From an uncultured SAR116 cluster alpha proteobacterium (GTDB lineage Bacteria > Pseudomonadota > Alphaproteobacteria > Puniceispirillales > Marisalimonadaceae), in the NCBI GenBank assembly GCA_902537945.1, contig CACBDG010000017.1, forward strand, positions 1 to 50,031: 50,031 nt of DNA, written 5' to 3'. Positions 8,405-16,457 of this stretch are shown here, piece by piece. How positions within the stretch are numbered: position 1 is the stretch's first letter; each line of letters opens with the position of its first letter. The notes under the pieces were generated by a model. That model had not been told where the DNA came from and made no database searches. It was given only the letters and a program-made list of their open reading frames with translations. The translations under genes and the position numbers were made by a program.

Positions 8405-8654
8405 ATTAAATTTTTACATATATATTTTTTATATAAAATATTATTTAAATTTAAATTTATTTACAAATCAATATGGTTTTGATGTTACAAAAAAGTATAA
8501 AATAGCTGCCCATTTGGCCAACTGTTTAATCATAAATTATGAAATATCAAAAGCTTATGACTAGATTATCTTATCAATAATGAGCACTGAATTAAAGTTA
8601 ATTGCTCTTATAATGGACCATACTACTATATTTTACTAGTTTTAGGTAAATTGG

Positions 8655-8785
8655 TATATTGATGTATTAATATACCTTTCTTTAATGATCCTTATACGTA
8701 TTACTTTAACTGTTGCACACTACCCTGGCCTAACATTAGACATGGGCTTGTAAGTAAATGTATATAGTGGCTGTATTATAGATTG
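8655..8785. repeat. Degenerate intergenic repeat R2, copy a
   Basis: It aligns with 11885-12010. Shared blocks are TGTATTAATATA, TCTTTAAT, CTTATA-GTAT-ACTTTAA, ACACT-CC, GACATGGG and ATGTATA. It is immediately 3' of the minus-strand SnoaL-like pseudogene, as the other copies are 3' of minus-strand dabb genes. No coding potential is seen. Confidence 0.6.
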
Positions 8786-8797
8786 TGGTATTAGGAG

Positions 8798-9172
8798 TTA
8801 ATCTAATAATATATCTGAAATAGCATACATCTTCCAACCATTATCTGTTTTTGTAAAGGCATAAAACGTTCTATATTTTTCTATCACAGATTTATCTTTT
8901 CTTATTCTGGTTCAACTGCTTATAATATGACCTTTGGTAGAATTTGTACCATGTACATATGTCTCTATATCTATGGTAGTATCCCATTGTTTGTTCTCCA
9001 TCATTTCATTTGAAGTAATTGGAAAAGAATCAAGTGATTTACTTTCTCCATCAGTAATATATGTAATAAGGAATTTGACTAGTGAATTGGTGCCATCAAT
9101 ATTATTGTCTAAAAAATATGCTAAATATTGCTCATATACTTTCAGAACTTCTTTTTCAGCATTCTCACTTAT
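8798..9172 (-). pseudogene. SnoaL-like protein, broken by in-frame TGA
   Basis: Reading the minus strand from about 9172 gives a coherent SnoaL/NTF2-like protein of about 124 residues (SENAEKEVLKVYEQYLA to GWKMYAISDILLD). It is interrupted by TGA at 8912-8914, after GTNSTKGHIISS and before TRIRKDKSVIEKY. The codon where the start is expected reads ATA (9170-9172) and no good start is nearby, so initiation also appears lost. It resembles the intact gene at 30138-30554 (W-D-x-T-x-I, N-D/S-T-K-A/G-H, RxxK and a final W-x-M/I-x-x-x-S). The 5' end would overlap the tautomerase stop. Confidence 0.7.
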
Positions 9173-9527
9173 CAGATGGCACCCATTCTGGCAAAGGTTC
9201 TCCCCCAGTATAATGATTATGTGCTGGTGTCTCTCTAAACAAACAATACACATCTTTTTTAGAAATATTTAATGTATCTTTAAGAACTTCAGATATACCA
9301 TCTACAAGTGCTTTTTTTCTTCTTGCATCTCGTCCTGGTCTTAAATCAACATCAATAACTGGAAGACCATCACCTATAAAACCAAATGCTTCTCTAATAG
9401 AGACATAATCATATTTAACTTCTTTGGGAGCTAATGTTTTTAATACAACTTCTCTTACATTGCTGTGTATTTGTTTTTTAATGTCTGTTGAAACACCCTC
9501 AGGAACATCTATTCTAATTAATGGCAT
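9165..9527 (-). CDS. Tautomerase-superfamily protein
   Basis: This 120-residue protein starts MPLIRIDVPEG. Proline 2, exposed after Met removal, is the catalytic base in 4-oxalocrotonate tautomerase, CHMI and MIF relatives. The double beta-alpha-beta layout (second half KKDVYCLFRETPAHNHYTGGEP) and the length fit the two-repeat tautomerases. The substrate is unknown; cytosolic oligomers are usual. It lies upstream of the SnoaL-like pseudogene and overlaps its presumed start, so they were probably co-transcribed. Confidence 0.82.
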   Translation of the reverse strand: MPLIRIDVPEGVSTDIKKQIHSNVREVVLKTLAPKEVKYDYVSIREAFGFIGDGLPVIDVDLRPGRDARRKKALVDGISEVLKDTLNISKKDVYCLFRETPAHNHYTGGEPLPEWVPSDK

Positions 9528-9675
9528 GTTAACTCCTAAAATTCATTTGTAATTAATATCATACCTATTAGACTAAACATAAAACTGAAATTAAGTAAAA
9601 AATATTGATTTAATTTAGAAATAAAAAATCAATGACCTATTAAAGTCTCTAACCTATTTAAAGTGCTTAAAGTAT

Positions 9676-10296
9676 TTAAAGGATTTTTATAATGTTCCTC
9701 ATATTAACTTTTGCAAAAGTCATGAGTTCTTTGTAAGAACTATGCATTAACAACTCGTCATATGTTTTTTCTATAGCCTCCATGGATGGATATCCAACGC
9801 CAAGTAAATAATTACCAACATTTGAGCCAGTAAGTAAATTTCCAAATCTGAGAGTTAACGCGCCATTATCCTTGAAACATGATGATGTATCATTTATACA
9901 ATCCAAAAACTTATCTTTTTGTGTTAATGAAGCCTCTGCTCTTGTAATTACAATATACTTAGGATTTTTAGAACTTTGTTCAAATTTTGTGGGCAAAGAT
10001 GTTGCAATGTTTCTTAAATAGATATTTGCCTTTCCACTATCCATAATTTGTTTAAATACAGAAGAATTTGATTGAATTTCAAGGGCTTTTTGATAACCAA
10101 TCAAGTCGTCATAGAATTGAATAAAAATAAGACTTCCGGCATGTTCTCCTGTACCAATTGAACCAAAACGTGTCCCTTTTGCACCAGCATTGTCTATTAA
10201 ATCTTTTGAATAAGAAGACATTAATTTAGCCATAGTTTCTCTATAACTAAAATCAACTGAAGCAACTGTTAATATAACATAATTAGTGTTTTTCAT
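9676..10296 (-). CDS. Two-domain dabb-like protein, paralogue of the first gene
   Basis: This 206-residue protein is built from two ferredoxin-like repeats (about residues 5-100 and 112-206). It is a paralogue of the gene at the left edge (1-555), sharing the Y-x-D-(L/M)-x-x-x-G-x-K-x-R-G-x-x-G-x-G-E block and domain order. It starts directly with the beta strand [11 protein letters not shown], with no signal peptide. Function is unknown; the fold family includes heme-degrading and antibiotic-biosynthesis monooxygenases. It is isolated from its neighbours by 148 and more than 500 bases. Confidence 0.65.
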   Translation of the reverse strand: MKNTNYVILTVASVDFSYRETMAKLMSSYSKDLIDNAGAKGTRFGSIGTGEHAGSLIFIQFYDDLIGYQKALEIQSNSSVFKQIMDSGKANIYLRNIATSLPTKFEQSSKNPKYIVITRAEASLTQKDKFLDCINDTSSCFKDNGALTLRFGNLLTGSNVGNYLLGVGYPSMEAIEKTYDELLMHSSYKELMTFAKVNMRNIIKIL

Positions 10297-10421
10297 TTTT
10301 AATCCCCTTTTTTTAACTCATGCAATTAAAATATTTAGTTATCTTGTTCGTTTAACAAGTAAATTTTATGATTAATTTATCTTTTGTGTAAATTTTAAGC
10401 ATATATTACATCAGATTTTAA

Positions 10422-10613
10422 ATACATGCTTTACTTCCAACAGGAATTAATGCGAGTTATAAACCATACTTTTGTAAAAATTGTGAAACATATATTTATT
10501 GTAAATATGATGTGGCACCAAGAAGAATTATCATTAATACATCAACAAAGAACGACTCACAAAATTTTCCTCCTAAAGCACATTTTTTTAAAAAAATAAA
10601 GTACTGTGGATAA
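10422..10613 (+). pseudogene. Remnant of a GFA (formaldehyde-activating-enzyme-like) domain
   Basis: A plus-strand open stretch without a start encodes YKPYFCKNCETYIYCKYD, then APRRIIINTS and PKAHFFKKIKYCG. This pattern matches the second half of GFA/CENP-V zinc-binding proteins (F-C-x-x-C-G-x-x-x-Y, then P-x-A-H-x-F and a W-like position). It stops at TAA 10611-10613, but a one-base shift continues ITLDDKIKM, the expected continuation. The N-terminal zinc cysteines are missing. I read it as a truncated, frame-shifted fossil. The remainder of 10297-10812 shows no other gene. Confidence 0.5.
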
Positions 10614-10812
10614 CTTTAGATGATAAAATTAAAATGTTGAATAAATCAGAAATAAATGAATTAAAAAAGACTTTGAAAGTTAGGTCATTTAAAGGATTAA
10701 TTGAGTATTTATTAGATTTATATTTTAATTTGTTAATCCATCAATATGTTATGCAAAGTTAGAGTAAAGGCTATAATTTATTTGTACTTAAGAGATGGAT
10801 GTTAAAGTTAGG

Positions 10813-11664
10813 TTAATTTAATTTACTTAATAAATCCTTGCAATCATATCCTAATTGCTCAAGTTTTAATTTTGAACATAATTTTCCTGTGCGAACTTCA
10901 TCAAAATATACTACTTGTCCAGGTACAAAATCTACATTTTTAGCCATTTTATACCTACTCATAAAACTTCTATAAATACCAAATTTTTGGTAAACCCTTT
11001 TCCCTTTTGATTTTGTGGGACCAGAGTATTTATAAGATAATTTTCCATTAACCCAAACTCTAAAGAAACCTGTATTTTTATGAGTCCAATAAGCATTAAT
11101 TAAAATATCATTCCATCTACCAAGCATTTCTTTTTGGTTTAAAATTTTATCTCGTCTAGAAGTGTATCCAAATACTTGTTTGTCGACTAAATATCCTCCA
11201 TTTGCATTTTGAAACATCCAAACCACATGACCTTTACTTTGATGAAATTGACCCATAGCCAATTTTGTTGGGTAGATATTTTTAAAGTCTTTGGGTAGAT
11301 ATATTGACCAAGCATACCAATAGTCTTCATCGCCATGTCTGTTTCCACTTAATTCATGTCTTTCTCTATCTTTTTTACAATCATTCCAAACATTATTATA
11401 TCCACAATCACCTGGTTTAACTTCAAATCTAAATGATTGTTGTCCTAAGCGTATTGGGTGACCTTTAGATTTCTCAACTATGCAAACTCCATATTTTTTA
11501 AAATTATTTGATAAACTTTTGAAATATTTGTTTCCAAAGCCAACATCAGATGAAATTGAAAAACTTTTACTAAAAGATGAGGTGCATTTCTCTCCAGAAG
11601 CATTTGTCGAAAATAATGCTATGCTCATTATAAATAATGTTTTTATTATCACAATATACATCAC
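10813..11664 (-). CDS. Secreted polysaccharide-lyase-like protein (heparin lyase I-like family)
   Basis: This 283-residue protein has an N-terminal signal peptide (MMYIVIIKTLFIMSIALFS, cleavage near NASG/EK). The rest resembles the beta-jelly-roll Polysacc_lyase family (PF14099): FRFEVKPGDC, the RHELSG segment, YWYAWSIYLPKDF, GQFHQSKGHVVWMF and the late RVWVNGKL and YFDEVRTG strands. These proteins cleave or bind acidic polysaccharides in the periplasm or outside the cell. The catalytic residues are not certain and the substrate is unknown. Five cysteines in the mature part (C-x-S, two in GDCGYNNVWNDC and two near the end) suggest disulfides. The upstream region is repeat R1 copy b. Confidence 0.78.
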   Translation of the reverse strand: MMYIVIIKTLFIMSIALFSTNASGEKCTSSFSKSFSISSDVGFGNKYFKSLSNNFKKYGVCIVEKSKGHPIRLGQQSFRFEVKPGDCGYNNVWNDCKKDRERHELSGNRHGDEDYWYAWSIYLPKDFKNIYPTKLAMGQFHQSKGHVVWMFQNANGGYLVDKQVFGYTSRRDKILNQKEMLGRWNDILINAYWTHKNTGFFRVWVNGKLSYKYSGPTKSKGKRVYQKFGIYRSFMSRYKMAKNVDFVPGQVVYFDEVRTGKLCSKLKLEQLGYDCKDLLSKLN

Positions 11665-11706
11665 TCATTAATACTCAAACATAATACATACATATATATA
11701 TCAATT

Positions 11707-11859
11707 TGTTAACATGTCATCTTGAAGTGAAATGTTGTCCTATTAATAAATTTCTATGACTTTCAATGCACCACAGACACTGCTTCATAAGCTATAGTCT
11801 TAGATTATGTATTACTTACATAATGTCAATACGAACGAAATGTGCATCAGTTAGATTTA
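11707..11859. repeat. Degenerate intergenic repeat R1, copy b
   Basis: This is the second copy of R1 (see 7623-7776), in the same orientation. It lies directly upstream of the minus-strand lyase-like gene and is followed after about 25 bases by R2 copy b. Here R1 and R2 are adjacent, whereas in copy a they are separated by about 880 bases containing the three tiny membrane ORFs. It is non-coding. Confidence 0.6.
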
Positions 11860-11884
11860 TCATTATCAGTAAAGAGTAAGTGGG

Positions 11885-12010
11885 TGTGTAGGTGTATTAA
11901 TATAGCCCTCTTTAATACCACTTATATGTATCACTTTAAATATAACACTCCCCGGGCATAGGACATGGGGGTATGGCTAGATATGTATAGTTAGGGTGTG
12001 CAGTAGATAA
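11885..12010. repeat. Degenerate intergenic repeat R2, copy b
   Basis: It is homologous to 8655-8785 over its whole length. Its last 45 bases (about 11965-12009) are almost identical to 13070-13115 (GGTATGGCTAGATATGTAT, then GTTAGGGTGTGCAG). It lies directly 3' of the minus-strand gene at 12060. The interval 11672-12059 contains nothing else recognisable. Confidence 0.65.
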
Positions 12011-12059
12011 CACTTTCTTTATAGCATCAATACCAATGTAGTATAATTATTTATAAAGC

Positions 12060-12389
12060 CTAAGAAGAAACATTTTCAAAAAAATTAAAATCACTATTTG
12101 AGGTTTTTCTTCCATGTGTATTACCTCCAACAATTGACATTGTAGCGCCCATCTCTTTAATTTGAGCTTTAACATCTGTGTATTCTTTTGCTTTTTTATA
12201 TGATATTTCCCAATCTCTTTGTGATTTCCATACTGTTAAGTAATGAAGATGAGTATCTGAAACATCAATAAATAAAGAAAAGTTTAATCCTTCTTTAAAT
12301 AATTTGTCAGTATAATTTATACAAAAAAATTTAAATGAATCTCTTCCAACTTTATTTGGAAATTTAAAAACATGAATTCTTGTGTACAT
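12060..12389 (-). CDS. Dabb-like hypothetical protein, paralogue B
   Basis: This 109-residue protein is paralogous to the product at 13501-13839: both have a D-(V/L)-S-D-T-(H/Q) strand, a (W/Y)-K-(S/D) turn, a long Lys-rich helix and a final (K/E)-x-(M/A)-G-x-x-x-x-(I/V)-(V/L)-x-G-N strand. The ferredoxin-like topology is likely. It stops with TAG, and repeat R2 follows directly. It is divergent from the DUF1330-like gene at 12560. The function is unknown. Confidence 0.6.
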   Translation of the reverse strand: MYTRIHVFKFPNKVGRDSFKFFCINYTDKLFKEGLNFSLFIDVSDTHLHYLTVWKSQRDWEISYKKAKEYTDVKAQIKEMGATMSIVGGNTHGRKTSNSDFNFFENVSS

Positions 12390-12559
12390 AAAGCAACCTT
12401 TTTAATTATATAATGAAAACTATGATAAACATAAAAAATAATAAAACATAATTTAATCAAATTTGTATAGATTATCAAAGTGTTATAATTAAAAAAACAT
12501 CGTCTTCAAGCTTTAGGGATGTGTGTTTGGCTAAAATTTATAGTTAGGAAAGAAATATA

Positions 12560-12955
12560 ATGGATACCATAATACAAAAAGATAGAGAAGACATGGAAAT
12601 CATAGCTAAATCAAATAACGATTATCCAGTTCTTATGATTAATCAAAATAGATATTTAGATGGTGAATTTCCAAATGGTGACCTTTATTTAAAATGGAGG
12701 TCAGTAAATAAAAAAATGATAAGTGAGGTTAATGGAAAGGTTATATGGACACTAAAAGTAGAGGCTCCACATTTAATTAATGGAAATCTAGAACCGTTAG
12801 ACGAAATATTAGCTTTTTGGTATCCGTCTCATAAAGCTTTTTTATCAATGATTAATAGCTCTCATAGAAAAGATAATTTTGAATTAAGAAAAAAGTTAAT
12901 AGTCTATGCTGTAATTCATAGATGTGATGGAAGAAACGCTCCACAAATCAAATAG
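12560..12955 (+). CDS. DUF1330-like protein
   Basis: This 131-residue protein shows the DUF1330 layout: first strand YPVLMINQNRYLD, the middle NGKVIWTLKVEAPHLI segment, then ILAFWYPSHKAFLSMINS and an HRKDNFELRKK helix. DUF1330 proteins are dimeric alpha/beta-barrels without a fixed function. It is the only plus-strand gene in the dabb cluster. An AGGAAAG site precedes the ATG at a spacing of about 9 bases. Confidence 0.72.
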   Translation: MDTIIQKDREDMEIIAKSNNDYPVLMINQNRYLDGEFPNGDLYLKWRSVNKKMISEVNGKVIWTLKVEAPHLINGNLEPLDEILAFWYPSHKAFLSMINSSHRKDNFELRKKLIVYAVIHRCDGRNAPQIK

Positions 12956-13069
12956 ACTTTCATAATGAAATACTAACCATCTATATGATTCATAAAGCAA
13001 GGATAGTGTAATCAGTGTCACTTGCACATAAGATGTGCTTACAGTGGCTGTATGAGTCTGTATGAGTCA

Positions 13070-13115
13070 GGGATGGTATGGCTAGATATGTATTGTTAGG
13101 GTGTGCAGCAGATAC
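13070..13115. repeat. Intergenic repeat R2, copy c (3' portion)
   Basis: This is a short, well-preserved copy of the end of R2, differing from 11965-12009 at only a few of 45 positions. As with the other copies, it sits directly 3' of a minus-strand gene (stop at 13127). Confidence 0.65.
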
Positions 13116-13126
13116 TGAAATATAAT

Positions 13127-13480
13127 TTAATAATTATAATCCAATAGATTAAGTGTTCTTGTAGTTAATCTCTTCACAGTAATTTTTTTAAAGAAATTTT
13201 CATTCTCTTTAAAATGTTTTTCTATAACTTTTTGTCCCTTAACATACGCATTTTCATCTTTATATTCAAATAACGTTGATAATGCAAAACCACCTTCCTT
13301 GTTCCATACTTGATTTAATCTAAATCGCATTAATCCAATTTTTTTCATGTTTTCATAAAAGTTTGAACCTGTTTTTTCTACATAATTTATAAATAATTCC
13401 ATTTCTGCTTCACTAGAAAAATCTATTAAAACATGACTAATTAGTTTTGCTGATGGTATTGAATTTTTATGTTCGTTCAT
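13127..13480 (-). CDS. Dabb-like hypothetical protein, paralogue A'
   Basis: This 117-residue paralogue of the product at 7228-7572 shares QVWNKEGG, a LFEYKDENAY strand-helix and GQKVIEKHF. The N-terminal strand KLISHVLIDFSSEAEMELFI begins a ferredoxin-like domain. It is 20 bases downstream of paralogue B' on the same strand, so A' and B' form a two-gene operon. They may form a heteromer, which is inference. Confidence 0.6.
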   Translation of the reverse strand: MNEHKNSIPSAKLISHVLIDFSSEAEMELFINYVEKTGSNFYENMKKIGLMRFRLNQVWNKEGGFALSTLFEYKDENAYVKGQKVIEKHFKENENFFKKITVKRLTTRTLNLLDYNY

Positions 13481-13500
13481 ATATATCCTATTTATTAACT

Positions 13501-13839
13501 TTAAATCTCATACCTATCTAATTTAGATAAATCCATTTCAGGTCCGAAATCAAATACAGAAACATTGCCCTCTAAAACTTCAACTTTAACTCCGGCTTCT
13601 TTAGTGTCATTTACTATTTTTTGACCGTATTGTTCCCAAACTTTCATTGCAGATTTTTTATCTTTATAAATATTAATTGCCATCCTTTGAGTATCAGACA
13701 AATCCACATTTAATCTTATAACCAAACCCCTTGAATATCCTACTTGTGCAGTTATGTTTTTAAGAAAATCTTGCATAGATGTTTTTGAAAACTGATTCAT
13801 AAAAGTTTGTCTAATAACTCTACAATAAAAATTATTCAT
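13501..13839 (-). CDS. Dabb-like hypothetical protein, paralogue B'
   Basis: This 112-residue paralogue of the product at 12060-12389 shares the DLSDTQ strand and the KEAGVKVEVLEGNVSVFDF ending. It is the first gene of the B'-A' pair. A signal peptide and catalytic motifs are absent, and the role is unknown. Confidence 0.6.
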   Translation of the reverse strand: MNNFYCRVIRQTFMNQFSKTSMQDFLKNITAQVGYSRGLVIRLNVDLSDTQRMAINIYKDKKSAMKVWEQYGQKIVNDTKEAGVKVEVLEGNVSVFDFGPEMDLSKLDRYEI

Positions 13840-13994
13840 GAAAGAAAATTCCTTTTAATCCAATTTGAATCTTAATTAATATAAATTAAAACATACAATT
13901 TTAAGAAAGAAGGTACAAAATGTTTCACACTTTATTTCACAGTTTTTTGTTAATGTAGAATAATCCAATAATTACAATGATTTAGTTTTTATAA

Positions 13995-14071
13995 TGGTGC
14001 GCTCTGAGGGACTCGAACCCCCAACCTTTTGATTCGAAGTCAAATACTCTATCCAGTTGAGCTAAGAGCGC
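13995..14071 (-). tRNA. tRNA-Arg (anticodon TCG)
   Basis: A complete 77-base cloverleaf lies on the minus strand. The acceptor GCGCTCT pairs with AGAGCGC, followed by a discriminator A and encoded CCA. The D-arm is TAGCTCAACTGGATAGAG, the anticodon stem TTTGA/TCAAA with loop CTTCGAA gives anticodon TCG, and the T-loop is GTTCGAGTC. Confidence 0.96.
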
Positions 14072-14127
14072 TTATATTTTAAAAAAAACATACATTAAAT
14101 TTCAGATAAAAAAAATAATTAATCAAC

Positions 14128-15534
14128 TTAAATAGGGGGAATTACACCATTAGGGATTGGACAAATATATGGATTTTTTGATATTTGTTTATCAAACTCT
14201 TTTTTAGCCTCATCAATTTTTTCTGGGTTTTTAATAAGAGTAGACGCAGTAGAAGCCATAATTTTTGCAGCATGAATCATACCTTTATGAGCAGCAGCAG
14301 ATTTTCCTTGAGCTACTGTTTGCCATGTATGAAAAGTAGTTCCTACTGCACATGTTGTCACGCGAGCTTGAACTGTAGGAACTACCCAGCTAACATCACC
14401 AACATCAGTGGAACCGATACCACCATTATTCGAGCTATCTAGAGGTGCTACAAAATCACAGAGTGGTAAATCCAAAGGAGCTTTTATACCTATTCTTTGA
14501 AAACTATCTAAAATTTCAGTTTCAGTAAAAGTTGAACGAATTTTATTTGCAAAATCAATATCATTTTTATCAAATTTTACAGGTCCTAACTTATCCCACT
14601 CAGTTTGCATTATTCTTTCTAAAGTGTTATTTCCTAATAGATTGGAAACTCCACTATAAACTTTTTTTTCTACTTTTGTCTCTGTCATTAAAGCTGCACC
14701 ATCAGCAATCTTGTAAACTCTATTTACTAAAGACTGAAGATCCATTAAATTTGATGCCCTGATTAAATGTCTTACAGTTGCTTTAGCATGAACTACATTT
14801 GCTGCATTTCCACCAGTGTCCATATAAGCATAATGAACTCTTGCAGAGTCAGGCATATGTTCTCTCATATAATTTACACCAACATTCATTAATTCAATTG
14901 CATCTAAAGCACTCCTACCTAGGTGTGGTGCAGTAGCTGCATGAGCAGCTTTACCAAAAAATGTGAAATCGATTCTTGTATTAGCTAAAGAAATTGGTTT
15001 GTTTACTGAGTTAAAAGTAGCTGGATGCCAGCATATAGCAACATCAACTTCATCAAACCAACCATCTCTGGACATATATGTTTTTGCTGCCCCACCTTCT
15101 TCCGCAGGGCATCCATAATATCTAACCCTAGCTTTTATATTATTTTTTATCAACCAATCCTTAATTGCTGTAGCAGCAAGCAATGATGCAGCACCTAACA
15201 AATTATGACCACATCCATGACCATTTGAATTATTATTTATTGGTTTGTGTTCTGCAACTCCAGCTTCTTGGCTTAAGCCAGGTAGTGCGTCAAATTCACC
15301 TAATATTGCAATAAGTGGTCCATCCTCTCCATGTTCTCCCATTACCGCAGTTGGCATGTTGCAAATACCTTCAGTTATTTTAAATCCTTCTTTTTTTAAC
15401 ATTCTAGTATGCTGAAAAACTGATTTAAATTCTTTGTACAAAATTTCTGGTGTGTCAAAAATTTTGTCAGAAAATTTTATAAAGTCATCTTTTTTATTTT
15501 CAATTAATTTCCAAACTTGTTCTTCATTTTTCAT
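14128..15534 (-). CDS. M20-family amidohydrolase, AbgB-like
   Basis: This 468-residue zinc-dependent M20D amidohydrolase is closest in style to AbgB, the p-aminobenzoyl-glutamate hydrolase B subunit. Metal-site motifs are GEFDALPGLS, NGHGCGHNLLG and YGCPAEEGG, with the C-terminal histidine in TTCAVGTTFHTW. The lid domain contains GKAAHAATAPHLGRSALDA. The family hydrolyses amide-linked acyl or amino acid conjugates in the cytosol. No AbgA-like partner or AbgT transporter is adjacent. The upstream gene (47-base gap) is a two-domain dabb protein, probably in the same operon. Confidence 0.9.
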   Translation of the reverse strand: MKNEEQVWKLIENKKDDFIKFSDKIFDTPEILYKEFKSVFQHTRMLKKEGFKITEGICNMPTAVMGEHGEDGPLIAILGEFDALPGLSQEAGVAEHKPINNNSNGHGCGHNLLGAASLLAATAIKDWLIKNNIKARVRYYGCPAEEGGAAKTYMSRDGWFDEVDVAICWHPATFNSVNKPISLANTRIDFTFFGKAAHAATAPHLGRSALDAIELMNVGVNYMREHMPDSARVHYAYMDTGGNAANVVHAKATVRHLIRASNLMDLQSLVNRVYKIADGAALMTETKVEKKVYSGVSNLLGNNTLERIMQTEWDKLGPVKFDKNDIDFANKIRSTFTETEILDSFQRIGIKAPLDLPLCDFVAPLDSSNNGGIGSTDVGDVSWVVPTVQARVTTCAVGTTFHTWQTVAQGKSAAAHKGMIHAAKIMASTASTLIKNPEKIDEAKKEFDKQISKNPYICPIPNGVIPPI

Positions 15535-15581
15535 TATAAACTCATCATTTATTTTAATTTTTATAAATTAGTTTTTAAATA

Positions 15582-16283
15582 TTATATATTTAATAAATCT
15601 TCTTTAGTTAAAATATTCTGACAAAAATAATAATTTATAATTAAATTTTTGCTTTCCTTGAGAGAATATTTTTTTTTAAAATTATTGATAGCAGTTTTTA
15701 AGGATTGATAGTTTAAACCTTCTATAATTACAGCTTGAGAGACTATTTGATCATCAAATCCTTGTGATGATCGCAATTTTTTTTCTTTAGTATTCATTTG
15801 ACCAAAATTTCTATCACCTGCAATCACATGCATACCTGTTATGCCACTTAATTTGAGAATTTTTGGTGTAAAGGATTTTAAATTTTCAACATTATAATTA
15901 TTTGAAATTTTATTATCTAAAAATCGTATAGTTGAAAAATATCCTCCAATACCAATTGATTTACTAGAGATAACACTACAGATCGTCCTAGATGGAGACA
16001 AGTAATTTGATAATATTTCCTTTGTCCATTCAGTAGGATTATTTAACCTCTCTAGATATTTTTTAGATACAAAAACTTCTTTTTGCTCTGCTTCATACAT
16101 CATAAAATATTTATGATTTAAATCTGTCCCAGGAATTCCTATGGCTCTCAAGCCTCTTAAAAAACCAGGCAAAGATATCCTTTCTGGCATATGTTCTTTA
16201 GAATGCCACTCATTGTATTCTATTTCTTTAGCTTCAACAATTCCACCCCAGTTAACCAGAACTGCACTACCTAATAAACACAT
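15582..16283 (-). CDS. Two-domain dabb/EthD-like protein
   Basis: About 233 residues form two ferredoxin-like repeats. The first contains AVLVNWGGI and the telling NEWHSKEHMPERISLPGFLRG (W-H-x-x-E-H-(M/L)-x-E), seen in EthD-like and related dabb proteins that act on small organic molecules. The second begins near residue 110. An upstream TTG at 16298 would add five residues, but the ATG at 16283 places the first strand at the N-terminus, so I chose it. Neither start has a good ribosome binding site. It is co-directional with the M20 amidohydrolase, suggesting a shared catabolic task. Confidence 0.7.
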   Translation of the reverse strand: MCLLGSAVLVNWGGIVEAKEIEYNEWHSKEHMPERISLPGFLRGLRAIGIPGTDLNHKYFMMYEAEQKEVFVSKKYLERLNNPTEWTKEILSNYLSPSRTICSVISSKSIGIGGYFSTIRFLDNKISNNYNVENLKSFTPKILKLSGITGMHVIAGDRNFGQMNTKEKKLRSSQGFDDQIVSQAVIIEGLNYQSLKTAINNFKKKYSLKESKNLIINYYFCQNILTKEDLLNI

Positions 16284-16457
16284 AAACTTTATTACCAATT
16301 TTTTTTAATATAAATAGTAGATAATTAACTTTAATTAATATCAACAATTATTTTTTTGAAGTAAACTTTGATCCAATTTATTTACATATTTACTCTAATT
16401 TATTTTTATTTAAGATTAACATATTGAATGAAAAAACCATTTATGCAGGATAATTAA

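Noticed and set aside
8265-8564. Plus-strand ORF of 99 codons
   Set aside because: It overlaps the more coherent minus-strand tiny ORF and part of the spacer, has low-complexity Asn/Lys/Tyr composition and shows no ribosome binding site.
8912-8914. In-frame TGA could mean TGA is recoded as tryptophan or selenocysteine
   Set aside because: TGA serves as a normal stop in the ATGA/TTGA overlaps at 2496, 27318 and 39744, and no hairpin resembling a selenocysteine signal or cysteine-type site is at 8912.
8934-9272. Plus-strand ORF of 112 codons
   Set aside because: It is the antisense of the SnoaL-like pseudogene and the tautomerase, both of which show family conservation.
7573-13126. R1/R2 repeats as a CRISPR array or insertion-sequence ends
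   Set aside because: They are long, degenerate and widely spaced, lack regular spacers or inverted ends, and no cas or transposase gene is present.
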